From Nocardioides panacisoli (lineage in GTDB: Bacteria > Actinomycetota > Actinomycetes > Propionibacteriales > Nocardioidaceae): a stretch of DNA of 64,000 nucleotides. Position numbers and translations under genes: made by a program. Where the stretch lies: NCBI RefSeq assembly GCF_019448235.1, contig NZ_CP080409.1, positions 2,604,001 through 2,668,000 of the forward strand, in the 5' to 3' direction. The notes beneath the pieces were generated by a model. It worked only from the letters and a program-made list of their open reading frames with translations. It searched no databases and had not been told where the DNA came from. This document shows, piece by piece, positions 7,229 through 15,992 of this stretch (the stretch's first letter is position 1; the number at the start of each line of letters is the position of its first letter).

Positions 7229-8499
7229 CCGTCATCCCCGACCGGCACAGCGCCGAGGCCAATGCGTGGCCCGAGCTGGCGAGCCCGCCGAAGTTCGGGC
7301 CGCGCGCCCGCATCGCGCGGCGCCTGTTCCGCTCCGCCGTCGCCCGACTGGACGTCACCGTCGAGGTCGCCGCCCACGCCGGCCGCCCCGCCGAGACGCT
7401 GGGCCGCGGCGGACCGGTGGTGCACGTCCACCGGCCCGAGGAGTTCTACGCCCGCATCGCCCGCGACCAGCTCATCGGCTTCGGTGAGGCCTACATGACC
7501 GGCGCGTGGGACGAGGGCGACGGCGACCTCGGGTCCTTCCTCACCGTGCTGGCGGCCGAGGTGTCGACGCTGGTGCCGCAGTCGCTGCAGCGGCTGCGGG
7601 CGCTGGTCGTCACCAGCCGTCCGCGGGGGCACCGGGCCTCCCGCTCGCAGAGCCAGGCCAACGTCGCCCACCACTACGACCTGTCCAACGACCTGTTCGA
7701 GTGCTTCCTCGACGCGACGCTGTCCTACTCCAGCGCGCTCTTCACCGAGCCCGCGGAGGCCACGGCCGACGACCTCGTCGCCGCGCAGCACCGCAAGATC
7801 GACCGGCTGCTCGACCAGGCCGGCGTCACGGCCGGCACCCGCCTGCTGGAGATCGGCACCGGTTGGGGAGAGCTCGCGATCCGCGCCGCCGAGCGTGGCG
7901 CCGAGGTCCACAGCATCACCCTCTCGGTCGAGCAGCAGGAGCTGGCCCGCCAGCGGATCGCCGCCGCCGGGCACGCCGACCGGGTCGAGGTGGAGCTGTG
8001 CGACTACCGCGCACTGCTGGACGGACCGGCGCAGGGGTACGACGCCGTGGTGTCGGTGGAGATGATCGAGGCGGTCGGCAAGGAGTACTGGCCGACGTAC
8101 TTCCAGACGCTCGACCACGTGCTTGCCCCGGGCGGCAAGGTCGCAATCCAGGCGATCACGATGCCGCACGACCGGATGCTGGCCACCAGCAACACCCACA
8201 CCTTCATCACCAAGTACATCTTCCCCGGCGGGGCGCTGCCCTCGCTGCAGGCGATCGACGAGGCGACCGCGCGGGACACCGCCCTACAGGTGGTCGACAC
8301 CTACGCGATCGGCCCGCACTACGCCGCCACGCTGCAGATGTGGGACGACGCCTTCACCGCCGCCCGGGAGCGCGTCCTCGAGCTCGGCTTCGACGAGACC
8401 TTCTGCCGGATGTGGCACTTCTACCTGGACTACTGCCGCGCCGGGTTCGCCGCCGGCTACATCGACGACCACCAGCTGACGCTGGCCCGGGAGGCCTGA
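7225..8499 (+). CDS. Cyclopropane-fatty-acid-synthase family methyltransferase (UfaA1-like)
   Basis: A 424-aa SAM-dependent methyltransferase of the CFA synthase family, which adds a methylene or methyl group to a double bond of phospholipid-bound acyl chains at the membrane. The SAM site is LLEIGTGWGELAIRAAERGA. Upstream lies AHHYDLSNDLFECFLD, the acyl-site hallmark HYD, and downstream the MIEAVGKEYW segment. It corresponds by position to mycobacterial ufaA1 (Rv0447c), reported to make cyclopropane or 10-methyl fatty acids. Coupling (ATGA overlap) to the flavoprotein-DUF1365 fusion fits a two-step reaction in which the methylene intermediate is reduced by the flavoprotein. Whether the product is a cyclopropane or a 10-methyl chain cannot be read from sequence. 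Confidence 0.9.
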   Translation: MTVIPDRHSAEANAWPELASPPKFGPRARIARRLFRSAVARLDVTVEVAAHAGRPAETLGRGGPVVHVHRPEEFYARIARDQLIGFGEAYMTGAWDEGDGDLGSFLTVLAAEVSTLVPQSLQRLRALVVTSRPRGHRASRSQSQANVAHHYDLSNDLFECFLDATLSYSSALFTEPAEATADDLVAAQHRKIDRLLDQAGVTAGTRLLEIGTGWGELAIRAAERGAEVHSITLSVEQQELARQRIAAAGHADRVEVELCDYRALLDGPAQGYDAVVSVEMIEAVGKEYWPTYFQTLDHVLAPGGKVAIQAITMPHDRMLATSNTHTFITKYIFPGGALPSLQAIDEATARDTALQVVDTYAIGPHYAATLQMWDDAFTAARERVLELGFDETFCRMWHFYLDYCRAGFAAGYIDDHQLTLAREA

Positions 8500-8500
8500 G

Positions 8501-9790
8501 GTGACCACGCTGACCGAACCGACCACCACCGGAGGCGTCGCCTCCCAGCTCGCGACCGCGCTGCGGCCCTTCGTCGGGGGCGACCTCCCCGTCCGACTGG
8601 TCGCCTGGGACGGGTCGGCCGCCGGGCCCGAGCACGCCCCGGCCGTGGAGCTGCGCTCCCCCGAGGCACTGCGTCGGCTGCTGTGGCACCCCGGCGAGCT
8701 CGGTGCCGCGCAGGCCTACGTCACCGGCGAGCTGGACGTGCCCGGCGACCTCGACGCGGCCCTGACCCACGCGTTCTCGGTGGCGGCCGACCGCGGCCTC
8801 AGCGGTGGCCGGCCCCCGGCGCGCGCGCTGGCCTCCGCGGTGCGGACGGCCCTGGAGATGAAGGTGGTCGGCCCCCGCCCCGCGCCGCCGGCGACGCAGG
8901 CACGGGTGAAGGGACGACTGCACAGCAAGCGCCGTGACCGGTCCGCCATCAGCCACCACTACGACGTACCGAGCGCGTTCTACGAGCTCATCCTGGACCC
9001 GGCGATGGCCTACTCGTGCGGCTACCACCGTGACGCCACCGTGTCGCTGGAGGAGGCCCAGCACGCGAAGCTGGACCTGGTCTGCCTCAAGCTCGGGCTC
9101 AAGCCGGGCATGCGCCTGCTCGACGTCGGCTGTGGCTGGGGCGCGCTGTCGCTGCACGCCGCCGAGCACTTCGGCGTCGACGTCGTGGGCGTCACGATCT
9201 CCACCGAGCAGCAGCGCTTCGCACAGGCAGCGGCCGAGCGGCGCGGGCTCAGCGACCGGGTGGACTTCCGCATCTGCGACTACCGCGACGCCGTCCCCGC
9301 TGCCGGTCAGGAGTACGACGCCGTCGCCTCGCTGGAGATGGGCGAGCACGTCGGCCAGGCCAACTACGGCACGTACGCCGGCGTCCTGCGCTCCGCGGTC
9401 AGGCCCGGCGGCCACGTGCTGGTGCAGCAGATGTCGCGTGGCGGCAAGTGGCCCGGCGGCGGACCGTTCATCGAGTCCTTCATCGCCCCCGACATGCACA
9501 TGCGGCCGGTCGGCGAGACCGTCGGCATGCTCGAGGCGGCCGGGCTCGAGGTCCGCGACGTGCACGCGCTGCGCGAGCACTACGTGCAGACCGTCGCCGG
9601 CTGGATCGAGCGGTTCGAGCAGAACCACGACGAGCTCGAGGCCATGGTCGGCCCCGAGATGATGCGCGTGTGGCGCCTCTACCTCGTCGGTGGCTCGATG
9701 TCCTTCCGCGACGGACGCATGGGCGTCGACCAGATCCTGCTGGTGCGGCCGGGCGCACCCCACTCCCTGCCCCCGGTCCGGTCCTGGTGA
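8501..9790 (+). CDS. Second cyclopropane-fatty-acid-synthase family methyltransferase
   Basis: A 429-aa paralogue of the preceding gene, starting with GTG one nucleotide after its stop. The SAM site reads LLDVGCGWGALSLHAAEHFG, the acyl-site motif ISHHYDVPSAFYELIL, and the catalytic loop SLEMGEHVGQANY. The N-terminal region (about 1-135) differs strongly from the first copy, so this is not a recent duplication. The two enzymes probably act on different acyl positions or give different products (cyclopropane versus methyl branch). The mycobacterial sigK locus has only one such gene, so this is a lineage-specific addition within the operon. Confidence 0.88.
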   Translation: MTTLTEPTTTGGVASQLATALRPFVGGDLPVRLVAWDGSAAGPEHAPAVELRSPEALRRLLWHPGELGAAQAYVTGELDVPGDLDAALTHAFSVAADRGLSGGRPPARALASAVRTALEMKVVGPRPAPPATQARVKGRLHSKRRDRSAISHHYDVPSAFYELILDPAMAYSCGYHRDATVSLEEAQHAKLDLVCLKLGLKPGMRLLDVGCGWGALSLHAAEHFGVDVVGVTISTEQQRFAQAAAERRGLSDRVDFRICDYRDAVPAAGQEYDAVASLEMGEHVGQANYGTYAGVLRSAVRPGGHVLVQQMSRGGKWPGGGPFIESFIAPDMHMRPVGETVGMLEAAGLEVRDVHALREHYVQTVAGWIERFEQNHDELEAMVGPEMMRVWRLYLVGGSMSFRDGRMGVDQILLVRPGAPHSLPPVRSW

Positions 9791-9855
9791 TCCTCCCGTG
9801 GTGACCCCGTCGTCCTGCTCCCCGACGTCCTGCTCCCTGACCTGGTGATCACGAC

Positions 9856-10665
9856 ATGGTGACGCTGTCGAGCATCGTCGTCTCCGCGGCCGTGGCGGCC
9901 GTGGTGATGACGCTCACCGCGTTCGTGGCGTGGCGGCAGGGACGGGTGGCGGTCGTCGACGTCGCCTGGGGGCTGGGGTTCGTGGCGATCGGGGCGGCTG
10001 CCGTGGTGGTCGCCGTCCTCACCGATCACGGTGACACCCGTCGTGCGGTGCTGGCAGCGGTCATGTTGGCGTTCTGGGGCGCCCGCCTGGCCTGGCACAT
10101 CCACCGCCGCAACCCCCGCGGCGAGGACCCGCGCTACGAGCGGGTCCTCGGGGGTCCCCTGGCCGACGTGGGCATGGGGCGCGCCGTGCGGAAGGTGTTC
10201 GCCGTCCAGGGCGCGGCGATGGTGCTCGTCGCCGCGCCCGTGACGGTGAGCGCCGTCCGCGACGTCCTGGCCTGGCCGGTGGTCGCCGTCGGCGTCGCAG
10301 CGTGGCTGGTGGGCACGCTGTTCGAGACCGTCGGGGACGCCCAGTTGGCGGCGTACCGGGCGCAGCCACGGGGGGAGCGTCGGCCGGTGCTCGACACCGG
10401 GCTGTGGCGCTACACGCGCCACCCGAACTACTTCGGCGACGCCTGCGTGTGGTGGGGCATCTGGCTGGTCGGCGGCCTGGCCAGCGGGCCGTGGGTCGGT
10501 CTCGCGACCGTGGTGGCACCGCTCGCGATGACCTACTTCCTGGTCTGGGCCACCGGCGCGCGCCTGCTGGAGGAGTCGATGATGCAGCGGCCCGCCTACC
10601 GTGAGTACGCACGTCGTACGTCGATGTTCGTGCCGTTGCCGCCACGGGCACCGAAGGGCGCCTGA
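9856..10665 (+). CDS. DUF1295 (steroid 5-alpha-reductase-like) membrane protein, Rv0446c-like
   Basis: A 269-aa polytopic membrane protein with about six to seven helices. The C-terminal half carries the DUF1295/isoprenylcysteine-methyltransferase-like signature: DTGLWRYTRHPNYFGDACVWWGIWL (about residues 175-199), then LLEESMMQRPAYREYARRTS. The RHPNYFGD core is the cofactor-binding motif of 5-alpha-reductase-fold enzymes, suggesting a lipid double-bond reductase; the reaction is not established. It is the last gene of the sigK-like cluster, 65 nt after the second methyltransferase. That gap contains a 15-nt direct repeat, GTCCTGCTCCCCGAC followed by GTCCTGCTCCCTGAC (about 9809-9838). Confidence 0.82.
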   Translation: MVTLSSIVVSAAVAAVVMTLTAFVAWRQGRVAVVDVAWGLGFVAIGAAAVVVAVLTDHGDTRRAVLAAVMLAFWGARLAWHIHRRNPRGEDPRYERVLGGPLADVGMGRAVRKVFAVQGAAMVLVAAPVTVSAVRDVLAWPVVAVGVAAWLVGTLFETVGDAQLAAYRAQPRGERRPVLDTGLWRYTRHPNYFGDACVWWGIWLVGGLASGPWVGLATVVAPLAMTYFLVWATGARLLEESMMQRPAYREYARRTSMFVPLPPRAPKGA

Positions 10666-10737
10666 GCGGGACAACCGCCACGCGGTGGTCATCCGCGGGT
10701 CAGCCGCACGTCACCGGGGGTGGTCAGGCTCGCGGCC

Positions 10738-12423
10738 ATGACCATTTCTCGGAGGTCCCTCGTCGTCAGCGCCGGTGCCGGTCTCGCCGCCGGCTCCGCC
10801 CTCTCCCTGCCCGCCGCGGGCGCCGCGCCCGGTGTGGCCGACGTCCGCGCCACGGCGGCGGCCCGTCCCCTGCGGGCCACCCCGTTCACCCTCGGCGTCG
10901 CCTCCGGCGACCCGCTCCCGGACGGCTTCGTCATCTGGACCCGCCTCGCCCCGGCCCCGTTGGCCGAGGACGGGCTGGGCGGGATGCCGAGCCGCCGCTA
11001 CCCCGTGCTGTGGCAGGTCGCCACCGACGAGCGGTTCCGCCGCGTCGTCCGCTCCGGTGTCGCCGGCGCGCGCCCCGACACCGCCCACGCCGTGCACGTC
11101 GAGGTCGAGGGGCTCCGGCCCGGCGGGGAGTACTGGTACCGCTTCCGTGTGGGGCGGTGGCTCTCCCCCGTCGGCCGCGCCCGCACGGCGCCGGCCCCCG
11201 ACGCGATGCCGTCGGCGCTGACGATGGCCTTCGCGTCGTGCTCGCAGTTCGAGCACGGCTTCTTCACCGCCTACCGTCGCCTGGCCGAGGACGAGCCGGA
11301 CCTGGTGCTGCACCTGGGCGACTACCAGTACGAGTACGCCAAGGACACCTACGTCGTCGACGGGGGCAACGTCCGCGACCACCGCGGCCCGGAGACCGAG
11401 ACGCTCGCGAACTACCGCCAGCGCCACGCCCAGTACAAGACCGACGCCGACCTGCAGGCCGCCCACGCGGCGGCGCCGTGGCTGGTGGTGTGGGACGACC
11501 ACGAGGTCGACAACAACTGGGCCGACGAGGTGCCCGAGAAGCCCGAGATCCCCCAGCCACGGTTCCTGGACCGTCGGGCCGCGGCGTTCCGGGCGTTCTA
11601 CGAGAACATGCCGTTGCGGCGTACGTCGGTCCCCCGCGGCATCGACCTCCAGCTCTTCCGTCGCGTCGCGTGGGGACGGCTGGCGACCTTCCACATGCTC
11701 GACACCCGGCAGTACCGCGACGACCAGGCCTGCGGCGACGGGTACGACGACTGCCCCGACGCCGCCGATCCCCGCCGCACGCTGACGGGGGCCGAGCAGG
11801 AGCGGTGGCTGCTCGACGGCTTCGCGCGGTCGCGGCAGCGGTGGGACGTGCTCGGCCAGCAGGTGTTCTTCTCCCGCCGCGACAGCACGGCGGACCCGTC
11901 GACCAACCGGGTGTCGATGGACGCCTGGGACGGCTACCCCGCCTCGCGGCGCCGCATCACGCAGGGCTGGCTCGACGCCGGGGTGCGCAACCCGGTGGTG
12001 CTGACCGGCGACGTCCACGCCCACTGGGCCTCCGACATCGCCGGCGACTTCGACGACCCCGACGCACCCGTGGTGGGCGCGGAGTTCGTGACCTCCTCCA
12101 TCACCTCCGGTGGCGACGGGTACGACGACCCGCAGGGCCGGCACCCGTGGGCGGACCAGAACCCGCACCTGAGGTTCTGGACCAACCTGCGCGGCTACGT
12201 CTCCACCCGCATCACGCCGACCGAGTTCCGCACCGACTTCCGGTGCCTGCCGCGGGTGAGCGAGCCGGGCGCGGCGGCCTTCACGCGGGCCTCGTTCCTC
12301 GTCGAGGACGGCGTCCCGGGCATGCGGCAGCTCGACACGGCCGCACCGCGTGCCCGGCGGTCGGTGCCGCAGCAGGACCGGGAGAAGATCATTCGCGACA
12401 CCCTGGAGCAGGAGACCCGGTGA
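10738..12423 (+). CDS. phoD: Tat-exported PhoD-like alkaline phosphatase
   Basis: A 561-aa secreted metallophosphatase. The N-terminus MTISRRSLVVSAGAG is a twin-arginine signal with cleavage expected after the Ala-rich segment near residue 32. A PhoD N-terminal beta-domain (FTLGVASGDPLPDGFVIWTR) is followed by the metal-binding core: HLGDYQYEY, VWDDHEVDNNW and LTGDVHAHWASD supply the Ca/Fe ligands. PhoD enzymes hydrolyse phosphodiesters and monoesters outside the membrane, releasing phosphate. I prefer the ATG at 10738, which opens the Tat signal, over the in-frame GTG at 10720. The stop overlaps the upstream GTG of the neighbouring phosphatase frame, but that gene probably starts later. Confidence 0.92.
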   Translation: MTISRRSLVVSAGAGLAAGSALSLPAAGAAPGVADVRATAAARPLRATPFTLGVASGDPLPDGFVIWTRLAPAPLAEDGLGGMPSRRYPVLWQVATDERFRRVVRSGVAGARPDTAHAVHVEVEGLRPGGEYWYRFRVGRWLSPVGRARTAPAPDAMPSALTMAFASCSQFEHGFFTAYRRLAEDEPDLVLHLGDYQYEYAKDTYVVDGGNVRDHRGPETETLANYRQRHAQYKTDADLQAAHAAAPWLVVWDDHEVDNNWADEVPEKPEIPQPRFLDRRAAAFRAFYENMPLRRTSVPRGIDLQLFRRVAWGRLATFHMLDTRQYRDDQACGDGYDDCPDAADPRRTLTGAEQERWLLDGFARSRQRWDVLGQQVFFSRRDSTADPSTNRVSMDAWDGYPASRRRITQGWLDAGVRNPVVLTGDVHAHWASDIAGDFDDPDAPVVGAEFVTSSITSGGDGYDDPQGRHPWADQNPHLRFWTNLRGYVSTRITPTEFRTDFRCLPRVSEPGAAAFTRASFLVEDGVPGMRQLDTAAPRARRSVPQQDREKIIRDTLEQETR

Positions 12424-12463
12424 CCGCGGCCGGTGCGGAGGACGTCGACGCGCACGCGGTCCC

Positions 12464-12469
12464 TAGGAT
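12464..12469 (+). promoter_or_regulatory. -10 box TAGGAT, leaderless promoter of the tyrosine phosphatase gene
   Basis: TAGGAT ends 7 nt before the GTG at 12477. This fixes that GTG as the likely start and gives the gene its own promoter inside the phoD-phosphatase junction. Confidence 0.6.
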
Positions 12470-12476
12470 CGGTGAC

Positions 12477-13241
12477 GTGAGCGAGCACGACGACGTCCTT
12501 CGGCTGGCCTCGGCCGACAACTTCCGCGACCTGGCGGGGATGGGCGCGCGGGGCTATGCCACCCGCGACGGGCACACCGTCGCCCGCGGCGTGTTCTACC
12601 GCTCCAACGAGCTGCGGCTCACCGACGACGAGACGCAGTCGCTGGTGGACCTGGGCCTGCGGGCCGTGCTCGACCTGCGGTCCCACCCGGAGGTCGAGCG
12701 CCACCCCGACCACGAGATCCCGGGCGCGGCCTGGCACCACTTCGACGTCATCGGGATCCCGATGGAGGAGGTGTGGGGGCTGCAGACCCGCGAGGACGCG
12801 GTGGCGGTCATGCACCGCGTCTACGCCAGCTTCGTCGAGAGCGAGCACTCGCGCACGGAGTTCGGCCAGCTCCTCCGGCAGCTGTCCTCGGGCGGCCCGC
12901 AGCTGTTCCACTGCAGTGCCGGCAAGGATCGCACCGGGTGGGCAGCGGCGCTCCTGCTGCACGTGGCCGGCGTGGACGACGCGACGATCGAGAGCGACTA
13001 CCTGCTCACCAACGCCATGGCCGCCGGCAGTCGCGGCCGCGTGGAGAACCTCATCGCCGAGGCCCAGGGCGAGGACTTCGTCCACGTGCTGGAGCCGACC
13101 CTGATCGCCGACGTCGGCTACCTGCGCACCGCCCGGTCCGCCGTGGACCGCGCCTATGGCGGCCTCGACGCCTACCTGCGCGACGGGCTCGGCCTGGAGG
13201 AGACCACGCTCGACCGGCTGCGGAGCCTGCTGCGCTCCTGA
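12477..13241 (+). CDS. Tyrosine/serine protein phosphatase, PtpB-like
   Basis: A 254-aa member of the bacterial dual-specificity phosphatases related to mycobacterial PtpB. The active-site loop H145-C146-SAGKD-R152-TG gives nucleophile C146 and phosphate-binding R152. The N-terminal NFRDLAGM segment (residues 15-22) and the LRAVLDLRSHPE strand are also family-typical. These enzymes remove phosphate from phosphotyrosine, phosphoserine or phosphoinositides. No signal peptide is visible. The GTG at 12477 is preferred because a TAGGAT -10 lies 7 nt ahead; the GTG at 12420 would add 19 residues without family similarity. Confidence 0.87.
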   Translation: MSEHDDVLRLASADNFRDLAGMGARGYATRDGHTVARGVFYRSNELRLTDDETQSLVDLGLRAVLDLRSHPEVERHPDHEIPGAAWHHFDVIGIPMEEVWGLQTREDAVAVMHRVYASFVESEHSRTEFGQLLRQLSSGGPQLFHCSAGKDRTGWAAALLLHVAGVDDATIESDYLLTNAMAAGSRGRVENLIAEAQGEDFVHVLEPTLIADVGYLRTARSAVDRAYGGLDAYLRDGLGLEETTLDRLRSLLRS

Positions 13242-13260
13242 CGGCGTACGCCGCCGCGCC

Positions 13261-14391
13261 TCAGCCGCGGCGGTCGGTGGGTGAGCTGTCGCTCCCGTCG
13301 GACTCGTCGCGACCCGCGGGGTCCTGCCAGGAGAACGGCGGGGCGGAGGGGATGCGCTGGCGGATCTCCTCCTCGGTGGTGGGGTCGAGCAGGATCTCGT
13401 GGGTGTCGCCGTCGCGGCCGTCGAAGCGGACGGTGACGGTCTCGAAGCCCTTGTGGCGCTGGGTCTGGGCGTACATCGCGTAGGCGCGCCGGTCGGCGTC
13501 GGTGAGGTCGACCCGGTCGGTGAAGGGCGTGGCGAGCGCGCGGGGCCACAGGTTGCGGGCGAGCACGACGTTCACCTCGATGCCCAGGACGCCCATGATG
13601 GCGCCGATGTAGAGCATGCCCATCAGTCCGAGGACCAGCGCGAAGGTGGCATCCATGCCGTCGGTGGCGCCGAGGACGCGGGCGACGTAGACGGTGCCGA
13701 GGTACTGCAGCAGCTGCCAGAGGACGGCCATCGTGACCGCGCCCGGGAAGGCCCGGCGGATGGTGTGGGCCGAGGCCCGGGCGGAGGCCATGCGCAGCAG
13801 CACGGTGAGCATCAGCGCGAGGATGATGACGGTGACCAGGCGGACCGCCCAGCGGAACCAGCCGACCTGGGCGAGCGTGCCGACCAGCTCGGTGCCGGTG
13901 AGCACCGCCGAGAAGACCGAGACGGTGAGGATCGCGGAGCCGGCGACGACGAGCAGCAGCAGGCTGGTGAGCCGGGTCAGCACGGGGTGCGGGCGGCTGT
14001 TGCGCGGCACGCCCCACGCCTGGGCCTGTGCGTTCTGCAGGCCGAGGCCGAGGCCGAGCGCACCGTAGAGCGCGCCGAAGCCACCGACGACGATGGCGCT
14101 GACCGAACCGCGCAGCCGGCCCGGCCGACCGAGCTCGTCACCGATGATCGGGAACTGCGCCAGTGCCGAGTCCAGGGTCGCGCGCTCCAGGTCGGGGAAC
14201 CCCTGCAGCAGGAAGCCCAGGATGGAGGTGGCGAGCAGCAGCAGCGGGAAGATCGCGATGAAGGCGTAGAACGCCAGCATCGCGGCCAGGTAGTTGCCCT
14301 GGTCGTCGAAGTACTTGTAGATGACCGCCAGCGGCACCCCGAGCACGGGGACCCGCCGCTGGAAGCGGTCGACCTTCCCGGCTGCTCCCAC
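13261..14391 (-). CDS. YihY/virulence factor BrkB family membrane protein
   Basis: A 376-aa inner-membrane protein with six hydrophobic helices between about residues 35 and 290, typical of YihY/BrkB. The family hallmarks are AFYAFIAIFPLLLLA near the N-terminus and MDATFALVLGLMGMLYIGAIMGVLG near the C-terminal end of the core. The cytoplasmic tail is long and acidic. The family was once annotated as RNase BN, which is wrong; its function is unknown, with transport proposed. Start is GTG at 14391. Its stop faces the phosphatase stop across 19 nt containing the palindrome GGCGTACGCC (13243-13252). Confidence 0.85.
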   Translation of the reverse strand: MGAAGKVDRFQRRVPVLGVPLAVIYKYFDDQGNYLAAMLAFYAFIAIFPLLLLATSILGFLLQGFPDLERATLDSALAQFPIIGDELGRPGRLRGSVSAIVVGGFGALYGALGLGLGLQNAQAQAWGVPRNSRPHPVLTRLTSLLLLVVAGSAILTVSVFSAVLTGTELVGTLAQVGWFRWAVRLVTVIILALMLTVLLRMASARASAHTIRRAFPGAVTMAVLWQLLQYLGTVYVARVLGATDGMDATFALVLGLMGMLYIGAIMGVLGIEVNVVLARNLWPRALATPFTDRVDLTDADRRAYAMYAQTQRHKGFETVTVRFDGRDGDTHEILLDPTTEEEIRQRIPSAPPFSWQDPAGRDESDGSDSSPTDRRG

Positions 14392-14439
14392 CCCTCAACC
14401 ATACGGAACCCGTTCCGGCAGCGCACCGCCACCGTTGTG

Positions 14440-14483
14440 GCGCACTTTGCGCAATTGGCTGCGCTCAATTGCTTGCACTGCGC
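14440..14483. promoter_or_regulatory. Inverted repeat, probable operator of the GntP operon
   Basis: Left arm GCGCACTTTGCGCAATTG (14440-14457) and right arm CAATTGCTTGCACTGCGC (14466-14483) match at 12 of 18 positions around an 8-nt spacer. The left arm includes the perfect palindrome TTGCGCAA. A further GTGAC-N4-GTCAC repeat lies at 14501-14514. These lie 50-90 nt before the permease start; the DeoR protein at the operon end is the likely ligand. Confidence 0.5.
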
Positions 14484-14531
14484 AACTCACGGGTGGCATG
14501 GTGACGGTGGTCACAGCCCGAAGGAGCACCC

Positions 14532-15992
14532 ATGGACCTGCAACTCCTCCTCGCCCTCGTCCTGGGCATCGCCACGATCATCGTCCTCGTCCTGCGCACC
14601 CGCCTGGACGCCTTCGCCGCCCTCCTCATCGCGGCGCTCGTCACCGGGTCGATCGCCGGGTCGGCCCCGACCGACACCATCGACTCGATCGTCGCCGGCT
14701 TCGGCTCCACCCTGGGCAGCATCGGGATCGTCATCGGTCTCGGCGTCGCGGTCGGCAAGATCCTCGAGGTGTCCGGCGGTGCCGACGCCCTCGCCCAGGC
14801 GTTCCTGCGCGCGTTCGGCAAGGGACGCGAACCCTGGGCCATGGGCTCGACCGGGGCCCTGGTCTCCATCCCGGTGTTCTGCGACTCCGGCTACGTCATC
14901 ATGAACCCGCTGGCCCGGTCGATCGCACGGATCAAGCAGGGCGGCTACGTCACGCTCGCCCTCGCGCTGGGATGCGGAATGACGCTGACGCACCACCTGG
15001 TCCCTCCCACCCCCGGGCCGTTGGGCGTGGCCGGCATCCTCGGCGCCGACCTCGGTGGCCTCATCCTGGTGGGCCTGGCCTTCGCGCTGGTCCTGCTCCC
15101 GGTGGTGGTGCTCTACGCACGGTGGATCGGTCCACGGCTGGAGTCGGAGGTCACCGACACCGTGCGGCGGGCGGTCTACGAACCGGCGGTCGCCGGCGCG
15201 GGGGGCGGCGCAGCGAGCAGCCGTGGCTCCGCGGACACCGGCCACGCCACCGCGGGCTCCGGCGACGATGCCGGCGACCAGCAGTACCGGAACCCCCGGT
15301 TGAGCGCCGGCCTGGCGTCGCTGCCCCTGGTCGTCCCGCTGCTGCTGATCGTGGCCAACACCGCGGCCACCGCGATCGACCGGGCCAACCAGGGCGTCCT
15401 GGGCCCGGAGGACGACTACGACCCCGCGGCGTACGCCGACACGCTCGCCTTCATCGGCAACCCGGTGGTGGCGCTGCTGGTGGGCCTGGTGCTCGCCGTG
15501 TACGTGCTGCTGCCGCGGTGGACCCCGCGCGCCACCGTGAGCGGATGGCTGGCCGAGGCCGCGGCGGCGGCCGGCCTGATCCTGCTCATCACCGGCGCGG
15601 GCGGTGCCCTCGGCCAGGTGCTGCGCGACTCGGGCGTGGGTGACGCACTGGCCGACGCGATCGCCGACACGAACCTCCCGGGCGTGCTGGTGCCGTTCCT
15701 GATCGCGACGCTGGTCCGGATCGCGCAGGGATCGGGCACCGTCGCGATGATCACCGCCGCCTCGGTCGCGGCCCCCGTGGTGGGCGGACTCGGCATCTCC
15801 GCCCTCGCGGCGGCACTCGCCTGCTGTGCCGGGTCGATGGTGTTCAGCTACTACAACGACTCCTACTTCTGGGTGGTCACCCGGTTCGCCGGGCTGGACG
15901 GCACCGCTGCGCTCAAGGGGTGGTCCGGCATCACCACGGCCGCGTGGGCGGGATCGATCCCCCTGGTGCTGGTGGCCGGTTGGCTGCTGTGA
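14532..15992 (+). CDS. GntP family sugar-acid:proton symporter
   Basis: A 486-aa permease with about 12 to 13 hydrophobic segments, of the gluconate/hydroxy-acid:H+ symporter family. Family-typical stretches are IPVFCDSGYVIMNPL (about residues 115-129), THHLVPPTPGPLG (156-168) and ALACCAGSMVFSYYNDSYFW near the C-terminus. A hydrophilic Ala/Gly/Asp-rich loop of about 40 residues (near 205-255) interrupts the usual helix pattern. It is the first gene of a four-gene operon with a DUF1537 kinase and PdxA2, so the cargo is probably a four-carbon sugar acid such as D-threonate or an erythronate. AAGGAG ribosome-binding site 5 nt before the ATG. Confidence 0.88.
   Translation: MDLQLLLALVLGIATIIVLVLRTRLDAFAALLIAALVTGSIAGSAPTDTIDSIVAGFGSTLGSIGIVIGLGVAVGKILEVSGGADALAQAFLRAFGKGREPWAMGSTGALVSIPVFCDSGYVIMNPLARSIARIKQGGYVTLALALGCGMTLTHHLVPPTPGPLGVAGILGADLGGLILVGLAFALVLLPVVVLYARWIGPRLESEVTDTVRRAVYEPAVAGAGGGAASSRGSADTGHATAGSGDDAGDQQYRNPRLSAGLASLPLVVPLLLIVANTAATAIDRANQGVLGPEDDYDPAAYADTLAFIGNPVVALLVGLVLAVYVLLPRWTPRATVSGWLAEAAAAAGLILLITGAGGALGQVLRDSGVGDALADAIADTNLPGVLVPFLIATLVRIAQGSGTVAMITAASVAAPVVGGLGISALAAALACCAGSMVFSYYNDSYFWVVTRFAGLDGTAALKGWSGITTAAWAGSIPLVLVAGWLL

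Noticed and set aside
9809..9838. 15-nt direct repeat before the DUF1295 gene as a regulatory site
   Set aside because: Only two copies, no symmetry, and inside an operon; probably replication slippage.
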